Notes: generated by a model not told the origin, from the sequence alone. 33,316 nucleotides of DNA from Tannerella sp. (GCA_031260575.1 JAIRJR010000126.1:1-33316); one strand, 5' to 3'; positions 18,670 to 27,751 are shown, numbered from the stretch's first letter. Numbers and translations are program-made.

Positions 18670-18730
18670 TTGAATAACTGAATAACCGAATAACTGAATA
18701 ACTGAATAACTGAATAATTGAATAACTTAA
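18669..18730 (+). repeat. 8-bp tandem repeat (ACTGAATA)n, locus 2, about 7 units
   Basis: ATTGAATA ACTGAATA ACCGAATA ACTGAATA x3 ATTGAATA ACTTAA; begins at the last base of the coaE stop codon (18667-18669). Confidence 0.95.
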
Positions 18731-18742
18731 ATATGTAATTGT

Positions 18743-19678
18743 ATGAATATTAAATCGTTTAAAAGAAATCTTTTCAACATCTCAGGATGTTGTATGGTAT
18801 GGATGATTCTTTGCGTGCAAAACCTAAAGGCGCAAGATGAGTCTATTTTGTTCGATATCGGTTCTTTTTCCGTAGGACTTCTTTCGGAAGGACAACGGCA
18901 AGGCGGAACCGGTAATCTGATCGGAGCGACAGACGAAATGGTGAAACAAGCCATTCCAAATGGTACATATCCAAGCGCAACCAATGTTTTTTTGGTTGAG
19001 ACCGGAACTTCAACGATTCTTTTCGATGCCGGTTTGGGACAGAAAACGGTCGACAACTTAGCGTTGTATGGAAAGAAACCAAGCGATATTGATGCCATTT
19101 TTATGACACATTTTCATGGCGACCATACGGGTAGTCTATTGATTGACGGACAAAAAGTTTATCCCAAAGCAAAACTCTACATTTCAAAGCCTGAATATGA
19201 TTACTATATGAGTGATGCAGCGATGTCGGCTTTACCTGAAAATCGCCGTAGCGCTTTTACCGGTGCACGCACCATTTTCAATGCGTATAAGGGTCAGTTA
19301 GAGACTTTCAGTCCCGGAGAAATCAATAATGGCACCGAATTGATACCGGGCGTCAAAGGAGTTGCCGCCTATGGGCATACCCCCGGGCATGTAGGATATT
19401 TATTGGAATCGGAAGGTATCAAAATGTTTATGTGGGGCGACCTGACGCATGCAATGGCGATTCAGATGCCTTTTCCGCAAGTGGCTGTATCCTACGATAC
19501 GGATCCGGTAAAAGCAGTCGAAATCCGGCAAAAATTATTAAAGTATCTTGCTGAAAATAATATTTCTATTGCAGGGGCGCATATTGAATATCCCGGAATG
19601 GGAGACATCGTAAAAAGTGTACCCGATGGATACATATTTGTATTGATGTGCAGTTGCTCGGGAAGAACACCGGATTGA
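18743..19678 (+). CDS. Exported MBL-fold metallo-hydrolase
   Basis: Signal-peptide-like N-terminus ending in LKAQ; THFHGDHTGSL (HxHxDH motif), YGHTPGHVGYLL, MWGDLTHA. Confidence 0.85.
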   Translation: MNIKSFKRNLFNISGCCMVWMILCVQNLKAQDESILFDIGSFSVGLLSEGQRQGGTGNLIGATDEMVKQAIPNGTYPSATNVFLVETGTSTILFDAGLGQKTVDNLALYGKKPSDIDAIFMTHFHGDHTGSLLIDGQKVYPKAKLYISKPEYDYYMSDAAMSALPENRRSAFTGARTIFNAYKGQLETFSPGEINNGTELIPGVKGVAAYGHTPGHVGYLLESEGIKMFMWGDLTHAMAIQMPFPQVAVSYDTDPVKAVEIRQKLLKYLAENNISIAGAHIEYPGMGDIVKSVPDGYIFVLMCSCSGRTPD

Positions 19679-19729
19679 TAAACGACTGGTTACAAAGCAT
19701 ATCTTACAAAACAGAGAATAATAACTACG

Positions 19730-20371
19730 ATGGAAAATTTGGATTTATTAAAAGATGCGATCATAAAAGGAAATCTGGCGGCAGCCGTCGAAGCGACTCA
19801 TCAAGCAGTTGCTGAAGGATGCGACCCGCAGATAATGATCAACGACTATATGTCGGGGGCGATGGAAATCATAGGACAGCGTTTCGAAGAAGGCCAAGCG
19901 TTTGTTCCTGAACTTTTAATGGCAGCCAGGGCAATGAAAGGCGCCCTCGAAATTATCAAACCTTTGCTTAAAGACGATCAGAGCAAACGATTGAGTACGG
20001 TTGTCATCGGAACCGTCAGAGGCGACTTGCACGATATCGGCAAGAATCTTGTCGCTTCCATGCTCGAAGGCTGTGGATTTGAGGTGGTTAATTTGGGTAC
20101 AGACGTGTCGTCCGATCAATTTATTGCAGCAGTGAAAGAACATAATGCCCACATTGTCTGCCTATCGGCACTTTTGACCACGACCATGACCTATATGAAA
20201 GAAGTCATCGACGCGCTCGAAAAAGCAGGTTTGCGGAATCATGTCAAAGTAATGATAGGCGGCGCCCCCATCAACGAAAGCTTTGCCCGGGGTATCGGCG
20301 CCGATGGTTATGGTAGCAACGCCAACTCCGCCGTCACCTTAGCCAAAAAGCTGATGGCGATGAGTGCATGA
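19730..20371 (+). CDS. Stand-alone corrinoid (B12-binding) protein, MtaC/MtbC-like
   Basis: Helical cap domain (MSGAMEIIGQRFEEGQAFVPELLMAARAMKGAL) plus GTVRGDLHDIGKNLVASMLEGCGFEVVNLG (DxHxxG cobalamin-binding motif) and MIGGAPI. Confidence 0.9.
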   Translation: MENLDLLKDAIIKGNLAAAVEATHQAVAEGCDPQIMINDYMSGAMEIIGQRFEEGQAFVPELLMAARAMKGALEIIKPLLKDDQSKRLSTVVIGTVRGDLHDIGKNLVASMLEGCGFEVVNLGTDVSSDQFIAAVKEHNAHIVCLSALLTTTMTYMKEVIDALEKAGLRNHVKVMIGGAPINESFARGIGADGYGSNANSAVTLAKKLMAMSA

Positions 20372-20447
20372 TTTCATAACGATTACCCCCTATGTGCTCA
20401 TTGCAGGACATGAATCGCTGATGGCGGTGAGTGCGTGATTTCATAAC
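20350..20447 (+). repeat. Imperfect 31-bp direct duplication of the corrinoid gene 3' end
   Basis: GCTGATGGCGATGAGTGCATGATTTCATAAC (20350-20380) and GCTGATGGCGGTGAGTGCGTGATTTCATAAC (20417-20447), 29/31 identical. Confidence 0.9.
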
Positions 20448-22504
20448 CCTGCAATGTCGTCCCTGTATTCGCGCCAGACATTTTCGAACCAATAATCGTC
20501 ACGGGGGATGGGACGGACATTGTCCCAAACGAATTCACATCTTGGCAGCGACAGGTCTTGCTGTGTATATTCTGATAGTCGTTCATTGTGACAAATGAAG
20601 TGGTTTTCCGGTGTGAAGTATCTAACTTCCTGTATTTTAGAAGACAATTTGCCATCATCGGACGCGAACTTCAACTGATCTTGAATACCGGATTCGCCCT
20701 CATCCGGAATGGATTTGGAAAAGCCTAATATATTGTTTTTCCCTTTCGGATCGGATATGATACAGGAACCTCGACTACCTCCGCCGGCATCAATATAATC
20801 TTCAATAGCTGAAGCATATACATATTGTGAAATCAACAAATCCACATTTTCGAAAGCCGTAACCAGATCGACAGGGCTTGATAGCACGGTTTGTTCTGTA
20901 ATATGTTGCAGTTGGGCTGCCGCTTCATCTTTAACCCGGCTGATATCTTTGGGATGGCGGATATGCGCTGCGTATGCCGACATCCGGTTGCCCAATATTG
21001 TACGTATTTCCCGGGGAGATAGTCCGGTTTTGTTTGTAAGCAATTTCTGTGCTAATTCCATCTTCATGTTGATTTGCGGAGTGGCGAGTTGCATGAAGTC
21101 AGTTTCCGGCATGGGTTGGCTAACGTATCTGCGGGCAATAAACATTGCCGCACGGGTACTGCCTGCCTGACCGGCGTTTAAGGCACTGCCTCCCGGACGG
21201 TAGACACCGTGCGTGCCGGCAGCTTCACCTACTGCAAAAAGGTGTGGCACAGTGGTTTCCCACCAACTATTGACGGCTAATCCTCCGTTGTTGTGTTGTG
21301 CACAAACGGCTATTTCGAGCATCTCGCACGAAAGATCGATTCCATTATTTTTATACAGGTCGATTGCAGGCCGGTTGATATGAGCCAGCCTTTCGAGCGG
21401 AGTAGGTTGGAAAGCCCGTGATTGTTCCAAATAAGTGTATGATTCCTTTCCCAAATTACTGAAATCATCTTTCAGCAGGGTAGGATTGTGCAGAAAATCA
21501 AGAAATACGCGACGGCCTTTCTGATGGATCTCCCGGTGGACGAGGATGTCAATGAGAGATGAACCGTAATGGACGATTTTGCGCGAATCGAATGGCCATT
21601 GGTAGCCTTTCAGGAAAATGGCGTCAAGCATTTGGCGCGCATCCGGGAAAAAAGGATCGAGGAACTCACGGGCATCGTTTCCCTGCTGATCGGTTGAAAT
21701 ATAGCGGGGAATCACTTGTTGATAGCTTCCCGAAAGATTCCACCTGAACTTGATGGAAGCAATACCATATTGCCACTCGGTGAGGTTACGTCCGGCTGCG
21801 CCGGCTTCAAAGGCGATACCGTTTGAACCGGTTTGGCTTATGGGAAATACACTGCAACGGTAGAGTCCGGCAGGCCCGCCGGTCGCCAGTACGACATTGG
21901 TACAATTAAAGACCACGAATAGATCAGACACACGGCATGTCCCGTTGTTGATGTTTGTATCTGTTAATGCAGCCTTTTTAAGTGCGAGCAAGCCCATACA
22001 TACGCCTTGATCCGTTATGATACCGACTGCTTTATAACCGTCGAAGATACGAATGTTTTTTGCCTTGACTTGTATTTCGAGTTTTTCGGTCATGTAACGC
22101 GACGTTAACGGGCCGGCGCTGGTTGCCCTCTGCCGCGGGTCATGGTCGGTTTTATAACCTATATATTCGCCATAGCGATTATGTGGAAATGGCACGCCGA
22201 TATCGGCCAATCGGCAGAAGCATCTCACCGAAAGCGCTGCTTCACAAAGCGCCAGGTCGCCATGCATACAACCGCCGTCAAAAAGGGTCCGCGCCATGTC
22301 AAGGACACTATCGGTTTCGCTGCCGGCAAGGGTAAGTTTATAGTAAGTCTGTTTATCCGAACCGGTATTGCGGCTGGTTCCCATCTCAAGCCCTTCGGTA
22401 ACGATGGCAATATCATGTTGCCCAAATTCATACAACCGGTCAGCGGCATTCAATCCGGCAACACCGCTTCCTACCACGATGGTATTACAAGAAAAAACGT
22501 CCAT
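20441..22504 (-). CDS. FAD-binding oxidoreductase (fumarate reductase/L-aspartate oxidase flavoprotein-like)
   Basis: Start re-assigned to MDVFSCNTIVVGSGVAGLNAADRLYEFG; VVLATGGPAGLY, GSNGIAFEAGA, HNNGGLAVNSWWETTVPHLFAVGEAAGTHGVYRPGGSALNAGQAGS. Confidence 0.85.
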   Translation of the reverse strand: MDVFSCNTIVVGSGVAGLNAADRLYEFGQHDIAIVTEGLEMGTSRNTGSDKQTYYKLTLAGSETDSVLDMARTLFDGGCMHGDLALCEAALSVRCFCRLADIGVPFPHNRYGEYIGYKTDHDPRQRATSAGPLTSRYMTEKLEIQVKAKNIRIFDGYKAVGIITDQGVCMGLLALKKAALTDTNINNGTCRVSDLFVVFNCTNVVLATGGPAGLYRCSVFPISQTGSNGIAFEAGAAGRNLTEWQYGIASIKFRWNLSGSYQQVIPRYISTDQQGNDAREFLDPFFPDARQMLDAIFLKGYQWPFDSRKIVHYGSSLIDILVHREIHQKGRRVFLDFLHNPTLLKDDFSNLGKESYTYLEQSRAFQPTPLERLAHINRPAIDLYKNNGIDLSCEMLEIAVCAQHNNGGLAVNSWWETTVPHLFAVGEAAGTHGVYRPGGSALNAGQAGSTRAAMFIARRYVSQPMPETDFMQLATPQINMKMELAQKLLTNKTGLSPREIRTILGNRMSAYAAHIRHPKDISRVKDEAAAQLQHITEQTVLSSPVDLVTAFENVDLLISQYVYASAIEDYIDAGGGSRGSCIISDPKGKNNILGFSKSIPDEGESGIQDQLKFASDDGKLSSKIQEVRYFTPENHFICHNERLSEYTQQDLSLPRCEFVWDNVRPIPRDDYWFENVWREYRDDIAGL

Positions 22505-22530
22505 GTAAGTCAAATAACTGATTTTTTTGA

Positions 22531-22538
22531 CAAAGATA
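22531..22538 (-). promoter_or_regulatory. Putative -7 element for the flavoprotein gene
   Basis: Minus strand TATCTTTG (plus CAAAGATA), 27 nt upstream of the re-assigned start at 22504. It lies inside the longer track ORF, which supports the shorter start. Confidence 0.6.
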
Positions 22539-22638
22539 GTGCATGTCAAGCATAAATCAAAAAAAAGATGTTTCTTTGCAAAGCACCGCAATGAACGTGC
22601 TTTTGTTGTAATTATTTGTTTTTATATCCAATAATTTG

Positions 22639-22646
22639 TATTTTTG
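22639..22646 (+). promoter_or_regulatory. Putative -7 element for trmD
   Basis: TATTTTTG, matches TAnnTTTG, in the divergent intergenic region. Confidence 0.5.
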
Positions 22647-22723
22647 CATAACGTAAACGAATCCTCAAAAAATGCATAAGCTTCTATTTTCCGCCGTCAC
22701 GGCATTCAAATGTTTATCGTCCA

Positions 22724-23407
22724 ATGCGAATTGATATATTGACCATATTGCCCGAAATGATTGATGGAACGGTGAACTGTTCCATCCTGAAACGGGCGCA
22801 GGAAAAGGGACTGGTTGAAATTAACCTCCATAATCTGCGTGATTTCACCACCAACAAATGGAGGCGGGTGGATGATTATCCGTTTGGAGGTGAAGCCGGT
22901 ATGGTGATGCAGATTGAACCGGTCGACCGTGCAATCTCCTTCCTCAAATCAGAACGCGATTACGATGAAGTGATTTATACATCACCCGACGGCGAAATGT
23001 TTGATCAGCCATTGGCCAACCGTCTATCCCTCCTAAACAACCTGATTATCCTGTGCGGTCATTACAAAGGGATTGATTACCGCATTCGCGAACATCTGAT
23101 TACCAAAGAAATATCGATAGGGAATTATGTGTTGACCGGAGGCGAGTTGGCTGCTGCCGTGATTGCCGATGCAATTGTGCGTTTGATTCCGGGTGTGATA
23201 GGGGATGAGCAAAGCGCTCTTTCCGATTCATTTCAGGATGGACTATTGGCGCCACCTGTTTATACCCGGCCGGCCGACTATAAAGGTTGGAAAGTGCCGC
23301 AGATATTGCTTTCAGGACATGAACGTAATATTCAGGAATGGCGGCTTCAGCAAGCGCAGGAGCGTACAGAGTTGCTTAGACCGGAACTTCAACAGTTCCT
23401 TATTTGA
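22724..23407 (+). CDS. trmD: tRNA (guanine37-N1)-methyltransferase
   Basis: [71 protein letters not shown]. Confidence 0.97.
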   Translation: MRIDILTILPEMIDGTVNCSILKRAQEKGLVEINLHNLRDFTTNKWRRVDDYPFGGEAGMVMQIEPVDRAISFLKSERDYDEVIYTSPDGEMFDQPLANRLSLLNNLIILCGHYKGIDYRIREHLITKEISIGNYVLTGGELAAAVIADAIVRLIPGVIGDEQSALSDSFQDGLLAPPVYTRPADYKGWKVPQILLSGHERNIQEWRLQQAQERTELLRPELQQFLI

Positions 23408-24413
23408 TTTCCCAAACCTCGCCGCTCATCAGGAAGTCTTGTAATTTCAGACCGGGTTGCTTTGCTTGAATCTCGGCGATTTGAGTAGCTACGGATGTGT
23501 CGTAAGCGGGTACTTTCACTTCCCGGATCACACCCATTGCCACAGGCAGATCGTCTTTCATCATGGCCAGCATCAGATGCAAAGTGTTATCTTTCTCATG
23601 GGCATCGTGAACCAAAATATCATCCAATGTATAGCTTCCCTGCCCGATGGTGACGGCTTTCAGTTTAAGTCCTTCCAGGACGAGACCTTTTTCCCTTTCC
23701 TTTCCGAACAACATTTTTTCTCCGTGCCGGAGGATGATCGTTCTTTCGTCGCGAAACGCCTTATCGGAGATTTGCTTGTGTGTATCATCATTGAATATCA
23801 CGCAATTAACCAATACTTCTACGACCGAAGTCCCTTTATGGCATGTCGATGCAATCAAAACATCGGTCAAGTTGGAAATATCTTTATCCATAGCACGCGC
23901 GAAGAAGGTGCCGCGGGCGCCCAGTGTAAGTTCTGCCGGAATGAATGGGTCTTCCACTGTTCCATAAGGAGAACTTTTGGTGATAAAACCGCGATCGGAA
24001 GTAGGCGAGTATTGTCCTTTGGTCAGTCCGTATATTTTATTATTCATCATTACGATATTCAGGTCGACATTGCGGCGGACAGCATGGATAAAATGATTTC
24101 CTCCGATTGCCAGACAATCGCCATCGCCGGTTACCAACCAGACACTCAAGTCGGGACGAGCCGTTTTCACTCCTGTAGCAATTGCCGCTCCCCGTCCGTG
24201 AATGGTATGGAATCCATATGTATTCACATAATAAGGCAACCGTGAAGAACAACCGATTCCGGAAATTACCGCCATTTGGTGGGGGGGGATGCCTGTTGCA
24301 GCCATCGCTTTGTGAATACTGTTGAGCACGGCATAGTCGCCACACCCGGGGCACCAGCGAACATACTGGTCGCTTTTATAGTCTTGAGGGGTATATGTGA
24401 GGGATGAATTCAT
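23400..24413 (-). CDS. korB: 2-oxoacid:ferredoxin oxidoreductase, beta (TPP-binding) subunit
   Basis: [70 protein letters not shown]; adjacent to the alpha subunit. Confidence 0.9.
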   Translation of the reverse strand: MNSSLTYTPQDYKSDQYVRWCPGCGDYAVLNSIHKAMAATGIPPHQMAVISGIGCSSRLPYYVNTYGFHTIHGRGAAIATGVKTARPDLSVWLVTGDGDCLAIGGNHFIHAVRRNVDLNIVMMNNKIYGLTKGQYSPTSDRGFITKSSPYGTVEDPFIPAELTLGARGTFFARAMDKDISNLTDVLIASTCHKGTSVVEVLVNCVIFNDDTHKQISDKAFRDERTIILRHGEKMLFGKEREKGLVLEGLKLKAVTIGQGSYTLDDILVHDAHEKDNTLHLMLAMMKDDLPVAMGVIREVKVPAYDTSVATQIAEIQAKQPGLKLQDFLMSGEVWEIK

Positions 24414-24429
24414 TTTTGAGTTGAGTTTA

Positions 24430-24477
24430 GCTGAGTAACTGAATAACTGAATAACTGAATAACTGAATGACTGAATA
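24430..24477 (+). repeat. 8-bp tandem repeat (ACTGAATA)n, locus 3, about 6 units
   Basis: GCTGAGTA ACTGAATA x3 ACTGAATG ACTGAATA, between the korA stop and korB start (both genes on minus). Confidence 0.95.
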
Positions 24478-24478
24478 A

Positions 24479-26332
24479 TTAATTTTCCATTATTTTAATA
24501 AATTCTTCAACGAGACGGGATACGACAAAAGGTTGCCCTTTTACGCGACCGAATTTGTAGGGATTGAACCCGTCTATTTTTGTGCGCAGATAGGCGGCAA
24601 ACTGGCCTTTGTTTTGTTCGGCAACGACTACTTTCGGATACCGGGTGAGTATTTCCACTGTATTTGTTGGTAAGGGATTAATGAAACGGAAAGTAGCTAA
24701 TGCCACTCTTTTCCCTTGTTGTTGCATAAGTTCCATCGCTTCATACAGATGACCATAAGTGCCTCCCCACCCGACAATCAACAGATCGGCATTCTCGTCT
24801 CCTGCAACTTCTAATTTTGGAATATATTCTGCAATTTTATCTATTTTAGCCTGACGTGTTGTAACCATCCTGTGATGGTTGAGCGGTTCGGTCGAAATAG
24901 CGCCTGTATCGTAGTCTTTTTCCAGTCCTCCAATCCGATGCGCAAAATCTTCTGTTCCGGGTACAGCCCAAAAGCGTACATGTGTTTCGGGATCGCGTCG
25001 ATAGGGCTTCCAAGTTGCTGAATTACTATATTTTGATACATAGTTGGGCAGGATAGCCGGGTATTCGTCAAGGTTGGGAATGCGCCAGGCCGCGGCGCCA
25101 TTGGCAAGAAAACCGTCTGTCAGCAGGATGACCGGCGTCATGTGTTCAACGGCAAGTTTCCCTGCCCAATAGGCTGCATCGAAGCAATCCGTTGGTGAAG
25201 TTGCCGCCAATACGACAGCAGGACTTTCGCCGTTACGTCCGTATAGAGCTTGCAATAAGTCAGTCTGTTCGCTTTTGGTAGGCATGCCGGTAGAAGGGCC
25301 TCCGCGCTGTACGTCAACCACCACAAGCGGAAGTTCGGCAATAACAGCCAGCCCGATTGCTTCGCTTTTAAGCGCCAATCCGGGACCCGAAGTGGTGGTT
25401 ACACCCAAGCAGCCGGCAAAACTTGCGCCGATGGCCGTACAAATACCTGCAATTTCATCTTCTGCCTGAACGGCAATCACTCCCAAGTCTTTACGCAGGG
25501 CGAATTCCTGTAAGATTTCGGTAGCCGGGGTAATCGGATAACTGCCCAGAAACAATTTCAAACCGGCTTTCTCGGCGGCAGCTATCAATCCGTAGGCCGT
25601 AGCTGTATTACCATTGATATCTCTGTAAAAACCCGGTGGTATCTGAGCGCTTTCAATACGGTAAATTGCAACAGAGGCATGAATGTTATGCCCATAGTTG
25701 TAACCGTCGATCAACGCTTTGATATTGGCTTGAGCAATGACCGGTTTCCCGGCAAATTTGTTTTGCACCAGATGGACAGCGCTATCCAACGAACGTTCGA
25801 ACAGCCAGCAAACCAATCCGAGTGTAAACATATTCTTGCATCGCAATACGGTTTTGTTCTCTATGTTAAAATCCGACAAACCATCGCGTACCATCGTAGA
25901 AATAGGGGCGGCAACAACCTGAAGATGGGTTAATCCCAATTCCTTGAATGGGTCGCCGGTTTTGAATAGCGCTTTTTCAAGGTCTTTTTGTTGGAACGAA
26001 TCCGTATCGTAGATGACAACCGAATCGGACTTCAGATTTTTTGCATTCATCTTTAATGCAGCAGGATTCATGGCTACCAATACATCAGTTTTGTCTCCGG
26101 GAGTATGTATTTTCTTAGCACCTAAGTGTATCTGAAAACCGGAAATCCCACTTAACGACCCTTGCGGAGCGCGTACTTCAGCAGGATAATCCGGAAATGT
26201 GGACAAGTCGTTTCCGAAAATGGCAGAAAGATTCGAAAAAATGGTTCCGGTCAGTTGTATGCCATCGCCGCTATCACCTGAAAAACGAATGACTATCTGA
26301 TCTAACTTCTTAACTACGGGTTGATTATTCAT
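24479..26332 (-). CDS. korA: 2-oxoacid:ferredoxin oxidoreductase, fused gamma-alpha subunit
   Basis: IRFSGDSGDGIQLTGTIFSNLSA, FLGSYPITPATEILQEFA, TTSGPGLALKSEAIGLAVIAELPLVVVDVQRGGPSTGMPTKSEQTDLLQALYGRNGE. Confidence 0.93.
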   Translation of the reverse strand: MNNQPVVKKLDQIVIRFSGDSGDGIQLTGTIFSNLSAIFGNDLSTFPDYPAEVRAPQGSLSGISGFQIHLGAKKIHTPGDKTDVLVAMNPAALKMNAKNLKSDSVVIYDTDSFQQKDLEKALFKTGDPFKELGLTHLQVVAAPISTMVRDGLSDFNIENKTVLRCKNMFTLGLVCWLFERSLDSAVHLVQNKFAGKPVIAQANIKALIDGYNYGHNIHASVAIYRIESAQIPPGFYRDINGNTATAYGLIAAAEKAGLKLFLGSYPITPATEILQEFALRKDLGVIAVQAEDEIAGICTAIGASFAGCLGVTTTSGPGLALKSEAIGLAVIAELPLVVVDVQRGGPSTGMPTKSEQTDLLQALYGRNGESPAVVLAATSPTDCFDAAYWAGKLAVEHMTPVILLTDGFLANGAAAWRIPNLDEYPAILPNYVSKYSNSATWKPYRRDPETHVRFWAVPGTEDFAHRIGGLEKDYDTGAISTEPLNHHRMVTTRQAKIDKIAEYIPKLEVAGDENADLLIVGWGGTYGHLYEAMELMQQQGKRVALATFRFINPLPTNTVEILTRYPKVVVAEQNKGQFAAYLRTKIDGFNPYKFGRVKGQPFVVSRLVEEFIKIMEN

Positions 26333-26363
26333 TATTTCTCTTATAATTGTCTTTATTAGACGA

Positions 26364-26371
26364 CAAAATTA
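26364..26371 (-). promoter_or_regulatory. Putative -7 element for the korAB-like operon
   Basis: Minus strand TAATTTTG, 32 nt upstream of the alpha subunit start, overlapping the aroK stop region. Confidence 0.45.
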
Positions 26372-26890
26372 ATCATTTTTTTGAATTAATCTTAACAGAG
26401 ATGCGGCATCGGTTGAATTATCAGTAATTTCAGTGGCATAAACGATCTTTGCCTGTTCATAATGCGGTTGGCGTTTGGACATGGTCTCGTCTACAAAACG
26501 GATCAAATCATCGCCTGTAAGGTTTTTCAACATCGGTCGCGTACTTTTATGGGATTGAATGCGCCTGACAAGTTCTTTGTTCGAGACTTTCAAGTAGATC
26601 GTTGTCCCGAACGCATTCATAAACTGCATATTTTGAAAAAAACAGGGAGTCCCGCCGCCTGTAGAAATGATCACATCTTCAAATTCGGCTACTTCACGAA
26701 GCATTTTATGCTCTAACTCCCGAAAAGTTGCTTCTCCTTTTTCTTCAAAAATTTGCCTGATGGTTTTATGATAACGCCTTTCAATGAAAAAGTCTAAATC
26801 AATAAATGAGCATTTCATCAACGCTGACAATTCTTTCCCTATGGTCGTTTTCCCCGCACCCATGAAACCTATCAAGAAAATTCGCTGCAT
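26369..26890 (-). CDS. aroK: Shikimate kinase
   Basis: MQRIFLIGFMGAGKTTIGKELSALMKCSFIDLDFFIE, FRELEHKML, ISTGGGTPCF, STRPMLKN. Confidence 0.95.
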   Translation of the reverse strand: MQRIFLIGFMGAGKTTIGKELSALMKCSFIDLDFFIERRYHKTIRQIFEEKGEATFRELEHKMLREVAEFEDVIISTGGGTPCFFQNMQFMNAFGTTIYLKVSNKELVRRIQSHKSTRPMLKNLTGDDLIRFVDETMSKRQPHYEQAKIVYATEITDNSTDAASLLRLIQKND

Positions 26891-26910
26891 GTTTTTTCTT
26901 TTTAATACTG

Positions 26911-26918
26911 CAAAAGTA
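26911..26918 (-). promoter_or_regulatory. Putative -7 element for aroK
   Basis: Minus strand TACTTTTG, matches TAnnTTTG, about 21 nt before the start. Confidence 0.5.
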
Positions 26919-27009
26919 AGGTTTAAAGTTTATAATGATAAAGTTTTTTAAATAACATTTTCTTTTTTCGATAAAAATGGGTTATTTTGTGTGGTCAATA
27001 TGAAGAAAA

Positions 27010-27639
27010 GTGATGAAACAAAAGTTTTATGTAGTCTGGAATGGTTTGAATCCGGGTATTTACGATACATGGGAAGCTTGTAAATTGCAGGTGATCGGTT
27101 ATGAAAATGCACAGTATCAATCGTTCGAAACGAACGAAGCGGCAAATGAAGCGTATAAAAAAGGATATGCAGGCTACCGCTTAACCGCGCCCAAAAAACC
27201 GCCTGTTCTGTCAGAAAGCAAACCTGCCGGCACATACATACAAGAAAGCATTGCTGTCGATGCAGCCTGTCGCGGTAATCCCGGTGATATGGAATACCGT
27301 GGTATCCTTGTGAAGACGGGCAAGGAGCTTTTTCGGATAGGCCCAATGGCTCAAGGAACAAATAACATTGGTGAATTTCTGGCAATCGTACACGCATTGG
27401 CGTATATGAAAAGGGAGGGCATGCATCTGCCGGTATATTCGGATAGCAATAATGCGATTCAATGGATTCGGAAAAAGCAGTGCAAAACGCGGTTGGTGCA
27501 AACACCTGTGAATGTACCTGTCTTTGATTTGATCGGAAGGGCGGAAAAATGGCTGAATGAAAATACGGATTTGAATCCTGTATTGAAGTGGAATACAGCA
27601 GTATGGGGTGAAATTCCGGCTGATTTCGGACGAAAATAA
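27010..27639 (+). CDS. Ribonuclease H with N-terminal viroplasmin/hybrid-binding domain
   Basis: KQKFYVVWNGLNPGIYDTWEACKLQVIGYENAQYQSFETNEAANEAYKKGY (HBD) plus SIAVDAACRGNPGDMEYRGI, NNIGEFLAIVHALAYM, YSDSNNAIQWI. Start could also be 27013. Confidence 0.9.
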   Translation: MMKQKFYVVWNGLNPGIYDTWEACKLQVIGYENAQYQSFETNEAANEAYKKGYAGYRLTAPKKPPVLSESKPAGTYIQESIAVDAACRGNPGDMEYRGILVKTGKELFRIGPMAQGTNNIGEFLAIVHALAYMKREGMHLPVYSDSNNAIQWIRKKQCKTRLVQTPVNVPVFDLIGRAEKWLNENTDLNPVLKWNTAVWGEIPADFGRK

Positions 27640-27686
27640 TCCGAATGATGAAACAGTTAGATATACGATATTTGCCGGCTTTTTGT

Positions 27687-27694
27687 TATCTTTG
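27687..27694 (+). promoter_or_regulatory. Putative -7 element for lpxI
   Basis: TATCTTTG, matches TAnnTTTG, about 57 nt upstream of the re-assigned start at 27752. Confidence 0.55.
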
Positions 27695-27751
27695 CATTTT
27701 CCTTTTTTTCCTAAAAGACGTAATATAGATGTTTTTTTTAAATTTCAGAAT

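Noticed and set aside
22142-22555. 137-aa + strand ORF
   Set aside because: Antisense to the flavoprotein N-terminus and crosses its start and promoter region.
23457-24245. 262-aa + strand ORF
   Set aside because: Fully antisense to korB, whose motifs are unambiguous; His/Cys/Ile-rich shadow-ORF composition and no recognisable domain.
26948-27505. 185-aa minus strand ORF
   Set aside because: Antisense to the RNase H gene; low-complexity Cys/Pro/His composition.
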